Positions 55,318-63,898 of a stretch of DNA of 64,000 nucleotides are shown here, piece by piece. A program made the translations under genes and the position numbers. The stretch lies in the NCBI GenBank assembly GCA_948144175.1, contig CANXME010002160.1, positions 186,001 to 250,000 on the forward strand. Reading direction: 5' to 3'. Origin of the DNA: Closterium sp. NIES-65 (taxonomy: Eukaryota > Streptophyta > Zygnematophyceae > Desmidiales > Closteriaceae). A model generated the notes under the pieces. The model saw only the letters and a list, made by a program, of their open reading frames with translations. It did not search any database and was not told the origin of the DNA. How positions within the stretch are numbered: the stretch's first letter is position 1; each line of letters begins with the position of its first letter.

Positions 55318-55598
55318 TCAGGCCTCAAGGCTTGGCTCAATTGGCGGGTCAGGAAGGTACAGCGTCGACGCTGGGAGGTTCTGTTCTGCTGAATTGTTGC
55401 TGGAAGATTCTGAAACATCACTCAAAGCTTCTGAAACGTCATTGGAAGGTGTTGTGGTGGTGTTGAATTTTGCTGTGGGGATGCAGATGCCACGGAATGC
55501 ACTGTAGCCCGGCTTGCACATGCACTCCATTTCGTTGCCTCCGGTGCGTTTGCCACACTCGGAGTTGGCAGGGCAGCCTATAGTGACGCACGTGGGTT
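55318..55598 (-). CDS. Host gene last coding exon: second EGF-like module and tail
   Basis: The acceptor GTGCTGCAG is at 55607-55599. The module reads C-VTIG-C-PANSE-C-GKRTGGNEME-C-M-C-KPGYSAFRGI-C: six cysteines in EGF spacing, with the GY of the last loop. A Ser/Thr/Asn-rich, low-complexity tail of about 50 residues and a stop (TGA, 55320-55318) follow. No membrane segment is seen, so it is either secreted or anchored by a part outside the window. Confidence 0.72.
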
Positions 55599-58500
55599 CT
55601 GCAGCACAGGCGAGGAGAGAGACGGCAGGTGAGCTCGAGGGTCCATCCAGACAGGGAGAGAAAGAGAGAGAAAGAGAGGTACGGTTAAATCCATACAAAG
55701 CTTACCGGAACGCTGGCATGTGTTGCTGACAGCAGTGTAGCCTTTGAAGCACTGGCACGTCACTGCCAAGCGATCGTCGGTGGTTGGGCTGCATGCGATG
55801 GAGTTGGCAGGGCAGCGCGCATACTGGCAGATGTCGTCTGCAGCACAGCGCAGCGCGAAAGGGGGGAAAGGGAAGGCAGAGATGAGGCACCCACCCACTC
55901 GTGCGCTGTGCAGCGCAGCAAACTGGGCTGTGCGGGTGAGAGCGCGGAGTCAGTGTGAGGGGACGACTATGCAGGGTATTCTCGAGACTTCTCAAAATGG
56001 CCCTGGAGCGGAATGGAGGAGAGGCGGGCGGGGCAAGGCAAGCGGGGACGCACCAATGATGCAGAGGGCGGACTTGGCTGCACCAGAGATATACTTGGCA
56101 CTACTGCACACAGGGGGGGGGGCAAGAGTGCAACGGTCGATGGTCAGGTGGGGGAGCAAACGAGCGGCGTGAAAAGCATACGAGCATGGAAGCAGGGCGA
56201 GCAGGAACGAAAGGCGCACCTCTTCCTGCCCATGGCGAAAAAGTCCAACATCTGCCCTTTGCAATGGGAATCCTGGAAGATCCGAATTGCGCGGCAATCA
56301 GCCCTGCCAGCATCGCTTCCTTGATGCCACTGTGAAATAAGGAAAAACAGGAATGAAATGACTATGGAAGATTGGGTACAAATACAACCCTAGAAACCCT
56401 GTACCCCATATGTGCTACCCCACTATAGCCTACAGAAACTATGTCATATAAATCTGACACACCCCCATAGGCAAAGTGGGGGAGAACAAGAGGTCACAAG
56501 ACCAGTCAAGCAAAGCAAAGCAAGCTCAGGGTGGATCACAAAGTCACCACACAGTCCGAGCACAAGAGTAGGGCCAGAGGCCAGTTCACATGCAGGAGTA
56601 CAGACATATATATAAAACTAGACAAACAAGAGCAGGCATATATATATGTCACAGTACAAGTGAAGTCAAGAGGAGAGCAAGTGAGGCAAGACAGGCACAA
56701 GACCCAGCTGTGTGCAAAAGCGCTGATGGTCACAAGGCGCGAGTGCCTTGGTGAACACATCAGCAGTGTTGGCCTCAGAGGCCACGTACGCAAGTCGCAA
56801 CTGACCACGCTGCTGCAGCTCACGAGCAAGGAAGTAGCGGAGAGCAATGTGCTTCGTTCTTTGCTCCAAGCGCTGCTCTCGACACAAGGCCAGCATGGCC
56901 TTGTTGTCTACGTACAGCACTGGAGGAGAACGAGGCGGCTCTCCAAGGTCAGTCAGCAGGTAGGTGAGCCAGCGAAGCTCCTGTGCAGCCATGGCCCCGG
57001 CGTAGATCTCAGCCTCACAACTGGAGCCGAGAACCGAAGACGAGCGAGTAGACCGCCACGAGACAGAGCCGGAACCAAGGCTGAAGGTGTAACCCTGTGA
57101 CGACCGCTGCGTAGCCTGGTCGTCAGCCCAAGAAGCGTCCGCGTGGCCGGTAAGGACCACTGGACTCCGCCCTCCAAGCACTAGCCCCATGCCCGACGTG
57201 CTGCACAGGTAGCGCAATACCCTCTTCGCTGCAGCCATGTGCTCTGGTCTGTGTCTCCCAGGAGCAACATAGCGAGCAAGAATGCTCAGAGGGTATGCAA
57301 GGTCAGGTCGTGTGCAGGTCATCAGGTACATGAGGCAGCCAACAAGCTCTGCATACGGGCCACTCGACTCTACGGACTCATCCGAAGGCAGAGCTGAGAG
57401 TGAGTGGCGAGTAGGCAGAGGAGTGGCCTGAGGCGAGGAGTACGTGAAGCCGAAGCGCTGAAGGACCTGCTGCACCATGTGTGACTGAGTCAAGGTAATG
57501 GTGCGGCGTGCTCTGTCCCGAGTGATCTGCAAGCCAAGGTAGCTGCGCAGTTCACCCAGGTCTGTGCACGTGTGTCTCTTCAGCAGCTCGGACTTCACGT
57601 AGGCGAGTCCAGCAGTGTCCGCTGTGGCAAAGACCAAGTCGTCGACGTACACGAGGATGTAGAACGGCGGCAGGGAAGTGTCGGTGCGAAGAAACAGCGA
57701 CGGGTCAGCAGTAGAAGGAGCAAACCCAAGAGCCGCAAGCGTAGTCCTCAGTGTGTCGTGCCACTCACGCGGTGCCTGACGGAGACCGTAGACTGGCCGT
57801 CGGAGGCTCCACTGGGTGCCAGGAGGGAAAGTCCCAGTGAAGCCAGGTGGACGGCGAAGCCAGATCTCCTCGTGCAGGCTACCCTGCAAGAACGCAGTGC
57901 TGAAGTCGAGAGAGTGAAGCTCGTAGTCGCGCTGAGCGGCTATGTGCAGCAGCACCCGAAGAGTAGTCATCTTCGGGGTGGGAGAGAAGGTCTGAAAGTA
58001 GTCAACTCCCTGCCGCTGACTGAAGCCACGAGCAACGTACCGTGCCTTGAAGACAGGTGGAGAGCCCGGCGGCCGCTTCACCCTGAAGATCCACATGCCA
58101 CTGACGATGTTCGCCCCAGGAGGGGGAACCGCGTCAACGTAGGTGCCTGTGGACTTCCAGGAAGCCATCTCTGCATCCATAGCTGCCTGCCACTGAGAGG
58201 AGTAGGGACCCTCTACGGCCTCCGCGTAAGAACGCGGAGTCGGGATGTCTAGTGCATCCGGGTCTCCCTCAGGGGCAAGCAGTACAGACGCGAGATGAGG
58301 TGAAGCAGCCGCTAGACACTGTAGCTCCTCCTGCCTGTCCTCTAGGACGTCCGTGCCAAGAGCACACTCACCCCCGACGGACGGAGGACAGACAGACGCA
58401 GACTCAGCAACAAGACTAGCAGCGTAGTCGAGACGACAGCGAGCAGCAAAGTCGACGAGCTCAGCGACTAGAGCAGACGCAGCAGTGGACTCAAAAGAGG

Positions 58501-61500
58501 GGTCAGTGACGACAGTAGCAAGCAGACGCGTGACAGTAGGACTGGCAGCACGAAGAGAGTCCGACGCAGGGTCGGCAAGCGCAGGAAGAGAGGACTCAGG
58601 AGGAGAAGGCAAGGGGGCACGCAGAGGAGCAGTGGACGGACGCAAAGACATCCGGTGCGTGCCAGGGACAGGAGGAGGACGCTGACGCGAACTGCGACCA
58701 CTAGCGCGAGCAGCACGAACAGGCGACGCGGGACGAGACGCAGGCTCACGACGCTCAGCAAGACCTCCAGTAGGACCAGTGTAAGGAGAGGGAGCAGGCA
58801 GTGGAGAGGAAGGCTCCAGCAGGGACTGCGTCTGGACAGGCGGTGGACCCTCTACAAGAGGAGAAAGACCAAGAACCTGCTGCAGGAGCGGAACGAAGTA
58901 CGGCCGAGGCCGCGCGGCAGCTCCAGACTCAGCAGGGACAGCACCAGCACCCTCAGCGACAGCACCAGCGCCACCCACACCTCCAGCGGCAGGACCAACA
59001 GCAGTAGGCTCAGCACCAACGCCCTCAGCAGCTCCAGCTCCAGGAGGACCCGCAGGTCCAGCAGCTCCGGGACCGGCAGCACCCGCACCCTCAACGGTCG
59101 AAGAAGCCCCAGCTCGAGCCCCAGCAGCACCTCCAGACTCAGCAGTACGCCTCCAGCGGCGAGCGAACCACTCGCGCAGCTCCTGTGGAGAGAGGGGCTC
59201 CCGGCGAGACGCAGCAGCAGGAGAAACCCCAGGCTCAGCAGCTCCAGACGCAGCACCCCCAGGCTCAGTAGCTCTCAGCTCAGCACCCCCAGGCTCAGCA
59301 GCTCCCGACCCAGCACCCCCAGACCCAGCACCTCCAGGCACAGCACCCCCAGGCTCAGCACCCCCAGGCTCTCCACCCTCCGCAGTGGCACCTTCAGGCC
59401 CAGCACCACCAGCAGGAGGACCCCCAGGCTCAGCACCCCCGCGCACAGTACCCCCAGAGTCAGCACCCCCAGGCTCAGCACCCGCAGCAGCACCAGAGTC
59501 ACCAGTAACCTCGACCGGGTCAACGGCGTCTACCTGGGACACACCTGAGGGGGCAGGAACCTGAGGGGGGAGGGGGTCTACCGGGGGGGGAACCGGCACA
59601 AGGAAGTCCGGGGGAGGGGGGGGGGAAGGAGTGCGGTAGGGGAAGAGACGGTAGAAGGGGACTGACTCGTCGAACGTGACGTCCTGGGAGGACAGAACAC
59701 GACGAGAGGAGGGGTGGTAAAACTGCCACCCTGGGGCGTCAGTGGGGAAGCCAAGGAAGACACAGGGAGCAGCACGAGGGGACAGCTTGTCCGCAGACAA
59801 GTCGCGGACAAACGCCCGAGATCCCCAGACACGGAACACAGACGCATCGCCAACCTTCCCCGTCCACAGCAAGGCTGGGGACATCGCAGGCCGAGAGACC
59901 CGGGGGTGAAGGTTGAGCTGATGCGCCGCGTACCTCACCGCAAACGGCCACAGAAAATGGGGGGCAGCCGCATGCATCATGGACGTACGAGCGACATCCA
60001 TGACCATGCCAATGCGGCGCTCAGCAATCCCATTTTGCTGTGGTGAGTCCGGAAGCGTGAAGGTCTGGCGGATCCCCCGTGCGCGACAGTAGTCTCGCAG
60101 AAGGCGAGAAGAGAACTCTCCGCCTCTGTCAGAGTGCAGACGCAGAACAGGAAAGTCCGAGCCGAAGCTCTTCCTGAGCTGGAGACGAGCCTCGCGGATC
60201 CACTCGATCAGCACCTCAGTGACCTCACCCTTGCTGCGCAAGGGGAGGACTGTGGTGTAACGCGAGTAGTCGTCAACCACCAACAGGAAGTAGCGCTCGT
60301 AACCCTGCCCACGGACGGGGGCTGGGCCCCACACATCCATGTGAAGCGTCTGCAGGGGAGCCTCTGTCGGGGGGAAGTGGGAGGAGTGAGGAGTAGCCCG
60401 GAGGCGACCCTCGACACAGGGGACACAGGAAGGTCCTGGCCCGGAGGGGAGGGGAGGGAGAGACTGGGGAAGACCAGAGACAAGGACACGGGAAGCCATG
60501 CTCCGAAGACGGGGCAAGGAGGGGTGGCCAAGACGGTGGTGCCACAGGAGAGTCTCGTGAGACAGGAGGCGACAAGAACAGGGGGCAGACTCAGGACCTG
60601 ACCGGGACGCAGCAGCAAGTACCTGACCCGACGCAGCCACCTGACCAGACGCAGGGACAGGAGGAGACTCAACGGTCAGGGTGTAGAGACTCGACCCCGG
60701 CCGACGCGAGAACGTGGCCAGGTGTCGGCCTGTGTGAGCCTCCGTGCAGTGGGTCACCCGCTGACGCGCAGGAGTGAACTGGTGAACACCCCCATCCTGC
60801 AGGTCCGCTCCACTCACCATGTTCGTGGAGAACGAGGGAAGGTACAGACCCGACAGGGTGCCCGAAGGGGCAGCCGGACACGGGAGGACAGTGGAGAAGT
60901 GAGACAGGACAGGACCTCCAGAGGGGTCAGCAAGGGAGACTGCAACCGGCCGGCCTAGCGGCGTAAGGGTAGTGCGGTCTCGAAAGAAGGAGCGAGAAGC
61001 TCCGGAGTCAAGTGTGAAAGTGAGGGAGGACGAGGACGACGCAGTACCTGAGAGCGCAGTCTCACTAGTACCTGAGAGCGCAGACGCACTGGCACCTAGA
61101 GCAGCAGCCTCACAAGCACCTAGCGCAGCAGTACCAATGCCCGGGTCGGGCTGGAAACAACGGTAACCCTCATTCTCCTCACTATAATCCACAACATACA
61201 TAGCAGTAAGGATAGCATCAAAATCAAGATCAAAGATCGCTACACCAGCCCTGAGAAGCTCATCCCAGCGAGGGATCTCACTAGCCCCAGGGAACTGCTG
61301 ACGCCAGGCGTCCGTCAGGCGGCCAAAGCAGCGCTGGGTGGCGTGGGCACCCCCACACTGCTCACCCGCGCGGTCGCCGGAACGAAGAACGTAGGTGCAG
61401 GGACCAGTACCCCCACCCCTCTGACGCCCAGCGTACCACTCACGAAGCTGCTGAGGCGAAGGGATGTCCCGCGAGCGCTGCTGCTGCTGCCGGTGCGAGC

Positions 61501-63898
61501 GCTGGCCACCACCACCGCCGCTACGCTGCTGGGTACCACCCCGACCAGCTCCACCTCCTCCACCACCACTGCCTCCTCCGCTGCCGCCTCCACCGCCTCC
61601 ACCTCCGCCGCCTCCACCTCCGCCGCTGCCTCCACCACCACCGCTGGCACCACCACCACCGTCTCCGCCGCTGCTGCCACCACCACCACCACCAACCCCG
61701 CCACTAGTCCCGCCGCCACCCCCACTCCCTCCGCCGCCACCGCCGCCACCGCCACCGCCCCCTCCAGCTCCACCCGCGCCCTTGCCCCCCTTGCCCTTGC
61801 TGGAGCGACGTCTCCCACTAGGGGCAGACGCCGCGCCGACCGACTCAAGACCAAGCAGGTCGGCAGCAGCAGCAGAGGCAACAGAGGGCAGCAAGGGGGA
61901 AGGAGAGCACCCCTCAAAGATGGGGGTGCGAGGGTCACCACGAGAAGCACCTACAGCGACTATGCTCTTCTCCGCTGCAAGGAGGGCCTTCTCGAGGAGG
62001 TCGACGGTGAGGGTGGTGGGACAGACTGCGAGAAAGTGGTCCCTGACGACGCGAAGGGAGTCAGGGAGGCGCGCGACTACGTAGTAGAGAGCGATGTACA
62101 TGGGGGGGGGGTTCTTAGCGCAGAACTCAGCAGGAAGGGCGGCGCGGTAGCGAGTGTCACTAGTGCGGAGGTGCGTAATGAGGTCAGCGACAGTGGGAAA
62201 GGCAGAGAGGTCAGGAAAGAGGTAGGGAAGCATGAGACGGCTCAGTGCAGCAGTGGCAGGGGAAGAGTAGCGCGCAACTACAGCGTCGTACAAGGTCTGA
62301 GCACTCTTGTACTGACTAAAGTGCGCACGCTCAGAGGTAGGGAGGTGGCGACGCACAGCAAGACGTGCAGCAGCATCGCGGGTGGCCCACTTAGAGCGGA
62401 CAGCGGGATCAGCATCAGCAGAAGGAGCAGGAGAGGCGCCAGAGGTGAGATCAAAGAGAGAAAGGTCGTCAGCCCTGTCGCACTGTAAGAACAGCTGCAG
62501 GTCGTCTAACCAGACCTCAAAATCAATGGCGCGACCCTCAGCGTCAAAAGCTAGGACACTGGGGGTAGCCATGGCGACGACAGCGACGCAGTGCAAGCAG
62601 CAGGGAAAGAGCTCGCAGCGGCAGTGGGACTGTGCTCACCAGGCAGGGCAGGTCGAGTAGGTATGCAGAAAGGCGGCTCAGCGACCTGGCGGCTCGGGTG
62701 CTGGGCGGCTCGGGCGCAGGGCGGCTCGGCTCCCGGGCGGCTCGGCTCCCGGGCGGCTCGGCTCCCGGGCGGCTCGGCGGCTGGGCGGCTCGGGTGCAGG
62801 GCGGCTCGGCTCCCGGGCGGCTCGGCGGCAGGGCGGCTCGGCGTCGGGCGGCTCGGCTCACGGGCGGTTCGGCTGCTGGGGCGGCTCGGCCAGGAGATCC
62901 AGGGGCGGGGCCGTCAGGTGCAGCGGCGGGTTGACCGGTGCAGTGGCGGGCCGGCAGGTGCAGCGGCGGGCCGGCAGGTGCAGTGGCGGGCCGGCAGGTG
63001 CAGTGGCGGGCCGGCAGGTGCAGTGGCGGGCCGGCAGGTGCAGTGGCGGGCCGGCAGGTGCAGAGGCGGGCCGGCAGGTGCAGTGGCGGGCCGGCAGGTG
63101 CAGGCGGCGGGCCGCTGGGTGCAGCGGCGGGCCGACAGGTGCAGTGGCGGGCCGGCAGGAGCAGCGGCGGGCCGGCAGGGGAGGCGGGGGAGCCGAGTCA
63201 GGGGAGGCGGCAGAGTCGCGTCAGGGGAGGCGGCGGAGCCGCGTCAGGGGAGGCGGCGGTGCCGCGTCAGGGGAGGCGGCGGAGCCGCGTCAAGGGAGGC
63301 GGCAGGGCCGCGTCAGGGAAGGCGGCGGGGCCGCGTCAAACAGGCGGCGGGGCCGCGTCAGGGGAGGCGGCGGAGCCGCTTCAGGGGAGGCGGCAGGGCC
63401 GCGTCAGGGGAGGCGGCGGGGCCGCGTCAAACAGGCGGCGGGGCCGCGATCAGGAGAGGCGGCGGGGCCGCGTCTGAGGGACAGCGGGGCCGCGAGGGAA
63501 AGGGCGACCCGAGGGGTCGCTAAAAAAAAGAAAAAGGCGCGCCTCGGGGCGCGCTTCGGTGGGCCCTAAAAAAACGGTCCTAAGGTAGGACCCGCTCTAT
63601 ACCATGTGAAATAAGGAAAAACAGGAATGAAATGACTATGGAAGATTGGGTACAAATACAACCCTAGAAACCCTGTACCCCATATGTGCTACCCCACTAT
63701 AGCCTACAGAAACTATGTCATATAAATCTGACAGCCACAGCACCTCCACCTGCGTCCTCACAGAAGCCGGCATGGCAGTAAAGTTGATACAGCGGCGCGA
63801 CGCGAAGCTTAATAGGCGGCTGTGGATCACCATTTGTGTGACAATCCGCATTGGCACCGATACGCTCGCTGCTGCTAGCGACGGCTGCAGGAGACACG
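55318..63898 (-). CDS. Host gene with two EGF-like modules, 3' part, split by C8
   Basis: The minus strand holds four exons with good GT-AG borders: 63898-63734 joined to 56330-56220 (one exon, now divided by C8), 56103-56054, 55837-55706 and 55598-55318. The last two start and the EGF exon ends in phase 1, the classic arrangement for EGF modules. The protein part has a Cys-containing region (RIVTQMVIHSRLL, an NFT glycosylation site, DSHCKGQMLDFF), two EGF-like modules of six Cys, and a Ser/Thr/Asn-rich tail ending PPIEPSLEA. Probably secreted or extracellular; the start is outside the window. I do not recognise the whole protein. With C8 inside an exon this copy is unlikely to be made normally. 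Confidence 0.7.
55706..55837 (-). CDS. Host gene exon: first EGF-like module
   Basis: 132 bp, phase 1 at both ends, between acceptor GTGCTGCAG (55846-55838) and donor GTAAGC (55705-55700). It encodes DDICQYARCPANSIAC...VTCQCFKGYTAVSNTC, an EGF-like module sharing CPANS and the GYxA pattern with the next exon. The symmetric phase means it can be duplicated or skipped without a frame shift, and the two modules look like a duplication. Confidence 0.75.
56054..56103 (-). CDS. Host gene small exon (50 bp)
   Basis: Acceptor TGTGTGCAG before 56103 and donor GTGCGTCC after 56054. It encodes SAKYISGAAKSALCII, phase 2 in and phase 1 out, which keeps the frame from the exon at 56220 into the EGF exon. 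Inferred from splice sites and frame only. Confidence 0.6.
56220..56330 (-). CDS. Host gene exon, 3' half (downstream of C8)
   Basis: Continues the frame of 63898-63739 once the 5-bp target duplication is allowed for: ...VRTQVEVLW then HQGSDAGRADC, followed by RAIRIFQDSHCKGQMLDFF. Ends at donor GTGCGCC (56219-56213). C8 begins at 56331. Confidence 0.65.
56331..56459 (-). repeat. C8 3' LTR (129 bp)
   Basis: TGTGAAATAAGG to AAATCTGACA; identical to the 5' copy by eye. Preceded by target GCCAC. Confidence 0.93.
56666..62572 (-). CDS. gag-pol: C8 gag-pol polyprotein (copia), 1968 aa from MATPS
   Basis: I chose the ATG at 62572-62570 because MATPSVLAFDAEGR is shared with C1 and C3; an in-frame ATG lies eight codons upstream. 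Order: gag domain (about residues 1-235), Gly-rich run (about 265-355), LREWYAG module, Cys/His finger (CTYVLRSGDRAGEQC, H, C; about 61334-61399), protease LDSGAS (DSG at 61001-61009), WHHRLGHPSL, integrase D-D-E (HMDVWGP, HSDRGGEF, NGIAERR), EPGGA repeat linker, LSPQELREWFARRWR, RT with YVDD at 57638-57649, RNase H (ADASWADD, CEAEIYAGAMA, YVDNKAMLALC). Known family role: capsid, polyprotein cutting, integration and reverse transcription. Confidence 0.93.
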   Translation of the reverse strand: MATPSVLAFDAEGRAIDFEVWLDDLQLFLQCDRADDLSLFDLTSGASPAPSADADPAVRSKWATRDAAARLAVRRHLPTSERAHFSQYKSAQTLYDAVVARYSSPATAALSRLMLPYLFPDLSAFPTVADLITHLRTSDTRYRAALPAEFCAKNPPPMYIALYYVVARLPDSLRVVRDHFLAVCPTTLTVDLLEKALLAAEKSIVAVGASRGDPRTPIFEGCSPSPLLPSVASAAAADLLGLESVGAASAPSGRRRSSKGKGGKGAGGAGGGGGGGGGGGGGSGGGGGTSGGVGGGGGGSSGGDGGGGASGGGGGSGGGGGGGGGGGGGGSGGGSGGGGGGAGRGGTQQRSGGGGGQRSHRQQQQRSRDIPSPQQLREWYAGRQRGGGTGPCTYVLRSGDRAGEQCGGAHATQRCFGRLTDAWRQQFPGASEIPRWDELLRAGVAIFDLDFDAILTAMYVVDYSEENEGYRCFQPDPGIGTAALGACEAAALGASASALSGTSETALSGTASSSSSLTFTLDSGASRSFFRDRTTLTPLGRPVAVSLADPSGGPVLSHFSTVLPCPAAPSGTLSGLYLPSFSTNMVSGADLQDGGVHQFTPARQRVTHCTEAHTGRHLATFSRRPGSSLYTLTVESPPVPASGQVAASGQVLAAASRSGPESAPCSCRLLSHETLLWHHRLGHPSLPRLRSMASRVLVSGLPQSLPPLPSGPGPSCVPCVEGRLRATPHSSHFPPTEAPLQTLHMDVWGPAPVRGQGYERYFLLVVDDYSRYTTVLPLRSKGEVTEVLIEWIREARLQLRKSFGSDFPVLRLHSDRGGEFSSRLLRDYCRARGIRQTFTLPDSPQQNGIAERRIGMVMDVARTSMMHAAAPHFLWPFAVRYAAHQLNLHPRVSRPAMSPALLWTGKVGDASVFRVWGSRAFVRDLSADKLSPRAAPCVFLGFPTDAPGWQFYHPSSRRVLSSQDVTFDESVPFYRLFPYRTPSPPPPPDFLVPVPPPVDPLPPQVPAPSGVSQVDAVDPVEVTGDSGAAAGAEPGGADSGGTVRGGAEPGGPPAGGAGPEGATAEGGEPGGAEPGGAVPGGAGSGGAGSGAAEPGGAELRATEPGGAASGAAEPGVSPAAASRREPLSPQELREWFARRWRRTAESGGAAGARAGASSTVEGAGAAGPGAAGPAGPPGAGAAEGVGAEPTAVGPAAGGVGGAGAVAEGAGAVPAESGAAARPRPYFVPLLQQVLGLSPLVEGPPPVQTQSLLEPSSPLPAPSPYTGPTGGLAERREPASRPASPVRAARASGRSSRQRPPPVPGTHRMSLRPSTAPLRAPLPSPPESSLPALADPASDSLRAASPTVTRLLATVVTDPSFESTAASALVAELVDFAARCRLDYAASLVAESASVCPPSVGGECALGTDVLEDRQEELQCLAAASPHLASVLLAPEGDPDALDIPTPRSYAEAVEGPYSSQWQAAMDAEMASWKSTGTYVDAVPPPGANIVSGMWIFRVKRPPGSPPVFKARYVARGFSQRQGVDYFQTFSPTPKMTTLRVLLHIAAQRDYELHSLDFSTAFLQGSLHEEIWLRRPPGFTGTFPPGTQWSLRRPVYGLRQAPREWHDTLRTTLAALGFAPSTADPSLFLRTDTSLPPFYILVYVDDLVFATADTAGLAYVKSELLKRHTCTDLGELRSYLGLQITRDRARRTITLTQSHMVQQVLQRFGFTYSSPQATPLPTRHSLSALPSDESVESSGPYAELVGCLMYLMTCTRPDLAYPLSILARYVAPGRHRPEHMAAAKRVLRYLCSTSGMGLVLGGRSPVVLTGHADASWADDQATQRSSQGYTFSLGSGSVSWRSTRSSSVLGSSCEAEIYAGAMAAQELRWLTYLLTDLGEPPRSPPVLYVDNKAMLALCREQRLEQRTKHIALRYFLARELQQRGQLRLAYVASEANTADVFTKALAPCDHQRFCTQLGLVPVLPHLLSS
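59215..59490 (-). repeat. 15-bp minisatellite linker in C8 pol
   Basis: Units of GCACCCCCAGGCTCA and variants, encoding EPGGA-type pentapeptides between integrase and RT. Copies differ in number and order from C1, C3 and C5. Confidence 0.82.
61480..61800 (-). repeat. Gly-codon repeat tract in C8 gag
   Basis: Runs of CCACCG/CCGCCT triplets on the plus strand encode about 90 residues that are almost only Gly with some Ser, flanked by basic stretches (GRRRSSKGKGGKG before; QRSHRQQQQRSR after). C1 (8080-8340) and C3 (35565-35750) have the same tract with other lengths. Possible flexible or RNA-binding spacer; this is inference. Confidence 0.75.
62573..63604 (-). other. C8 5' leader: tandem arrays, three hairpins and PBS
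   Basis: From the primer site inward (minus strand): hairpin GGTCCTA-CCT-TAGGACC (63576-63592), T-run, GGGCCCACC, hairpin GCGCGCC-CCGA-GGCGCGC (about 63537-63554), T-run, hairpin GCGACCC-CTC-GGGTCGC (63505-63521). Then an array of a GGCGGAGCCGCGTCAGGG-type unit (63190-63480), a regular 20-bp array (GTGCAGTGGCGGGCCGGCAG, about 62936-63180) and GGCGGCTCGGCTCCCG units (62690-62890). Arg/Gly-rich plus-strand open frames here are composition artefacts. Confidence 0.75.
63605..63733 (-). repeat. C8 5' LTR (129 bp)
   Basis: Identical to 56331-56459. Unusually short for a copia LTR. Followed by target GCCAC (63734-63738). Confidence 0.93.
63734..63898 (-). CDS. Host gene exon, 5' half (upstream of C8)
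   Basis: Acceptor CCTCTCTTGCAG ends at 63899; the exon enters in phase 1 and reads ...VSVPMRIVTQMVIHSR, ...RRCINFTAMPASVRTQVEVL. C8 follows with target GCCAC (63734-63738 and 56326-56330). Another frame here is also open over part of the exon, but only this one stays open across the C8 site into the next half. Confidence 0.62.

Larger units (their letters stand above)
56331..63733 (-). mobile_element. C8: Ty1/copia, looks whole, in a host exon
   Basis: 7403 bp with identical 129-bp LTRs (56331-56459 and 63605-63733, TGTGAAATAAGG...CTGACA) and target GCCAC. The primer site TGGTATAGAGCGG is at 63593-63604; the polypurine run GGGGGTG sits inside the left LTR. One open frame spans gag-pol (62572-56666). 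It is the best-preserved copy here, same family as C1 and C3, and by LTR identity very recent. Confidence 0.95.

Noticed and set aside
62936-63180. CRISPR-like array of 20-bp repeats
   Set aside because: The units follow one another without unique spacers, are very GC-rich and lie in a retrotransposon leader of a eukaryote. It is a minisatellite.
62591-63569. Overlapping plus-strand Gly/Arg-rich open frames of 179-310 codons
   Set aside because: All three frames are open because the 20-bp array has no stops; they are antisense to the C8 leader and have no conserved content.
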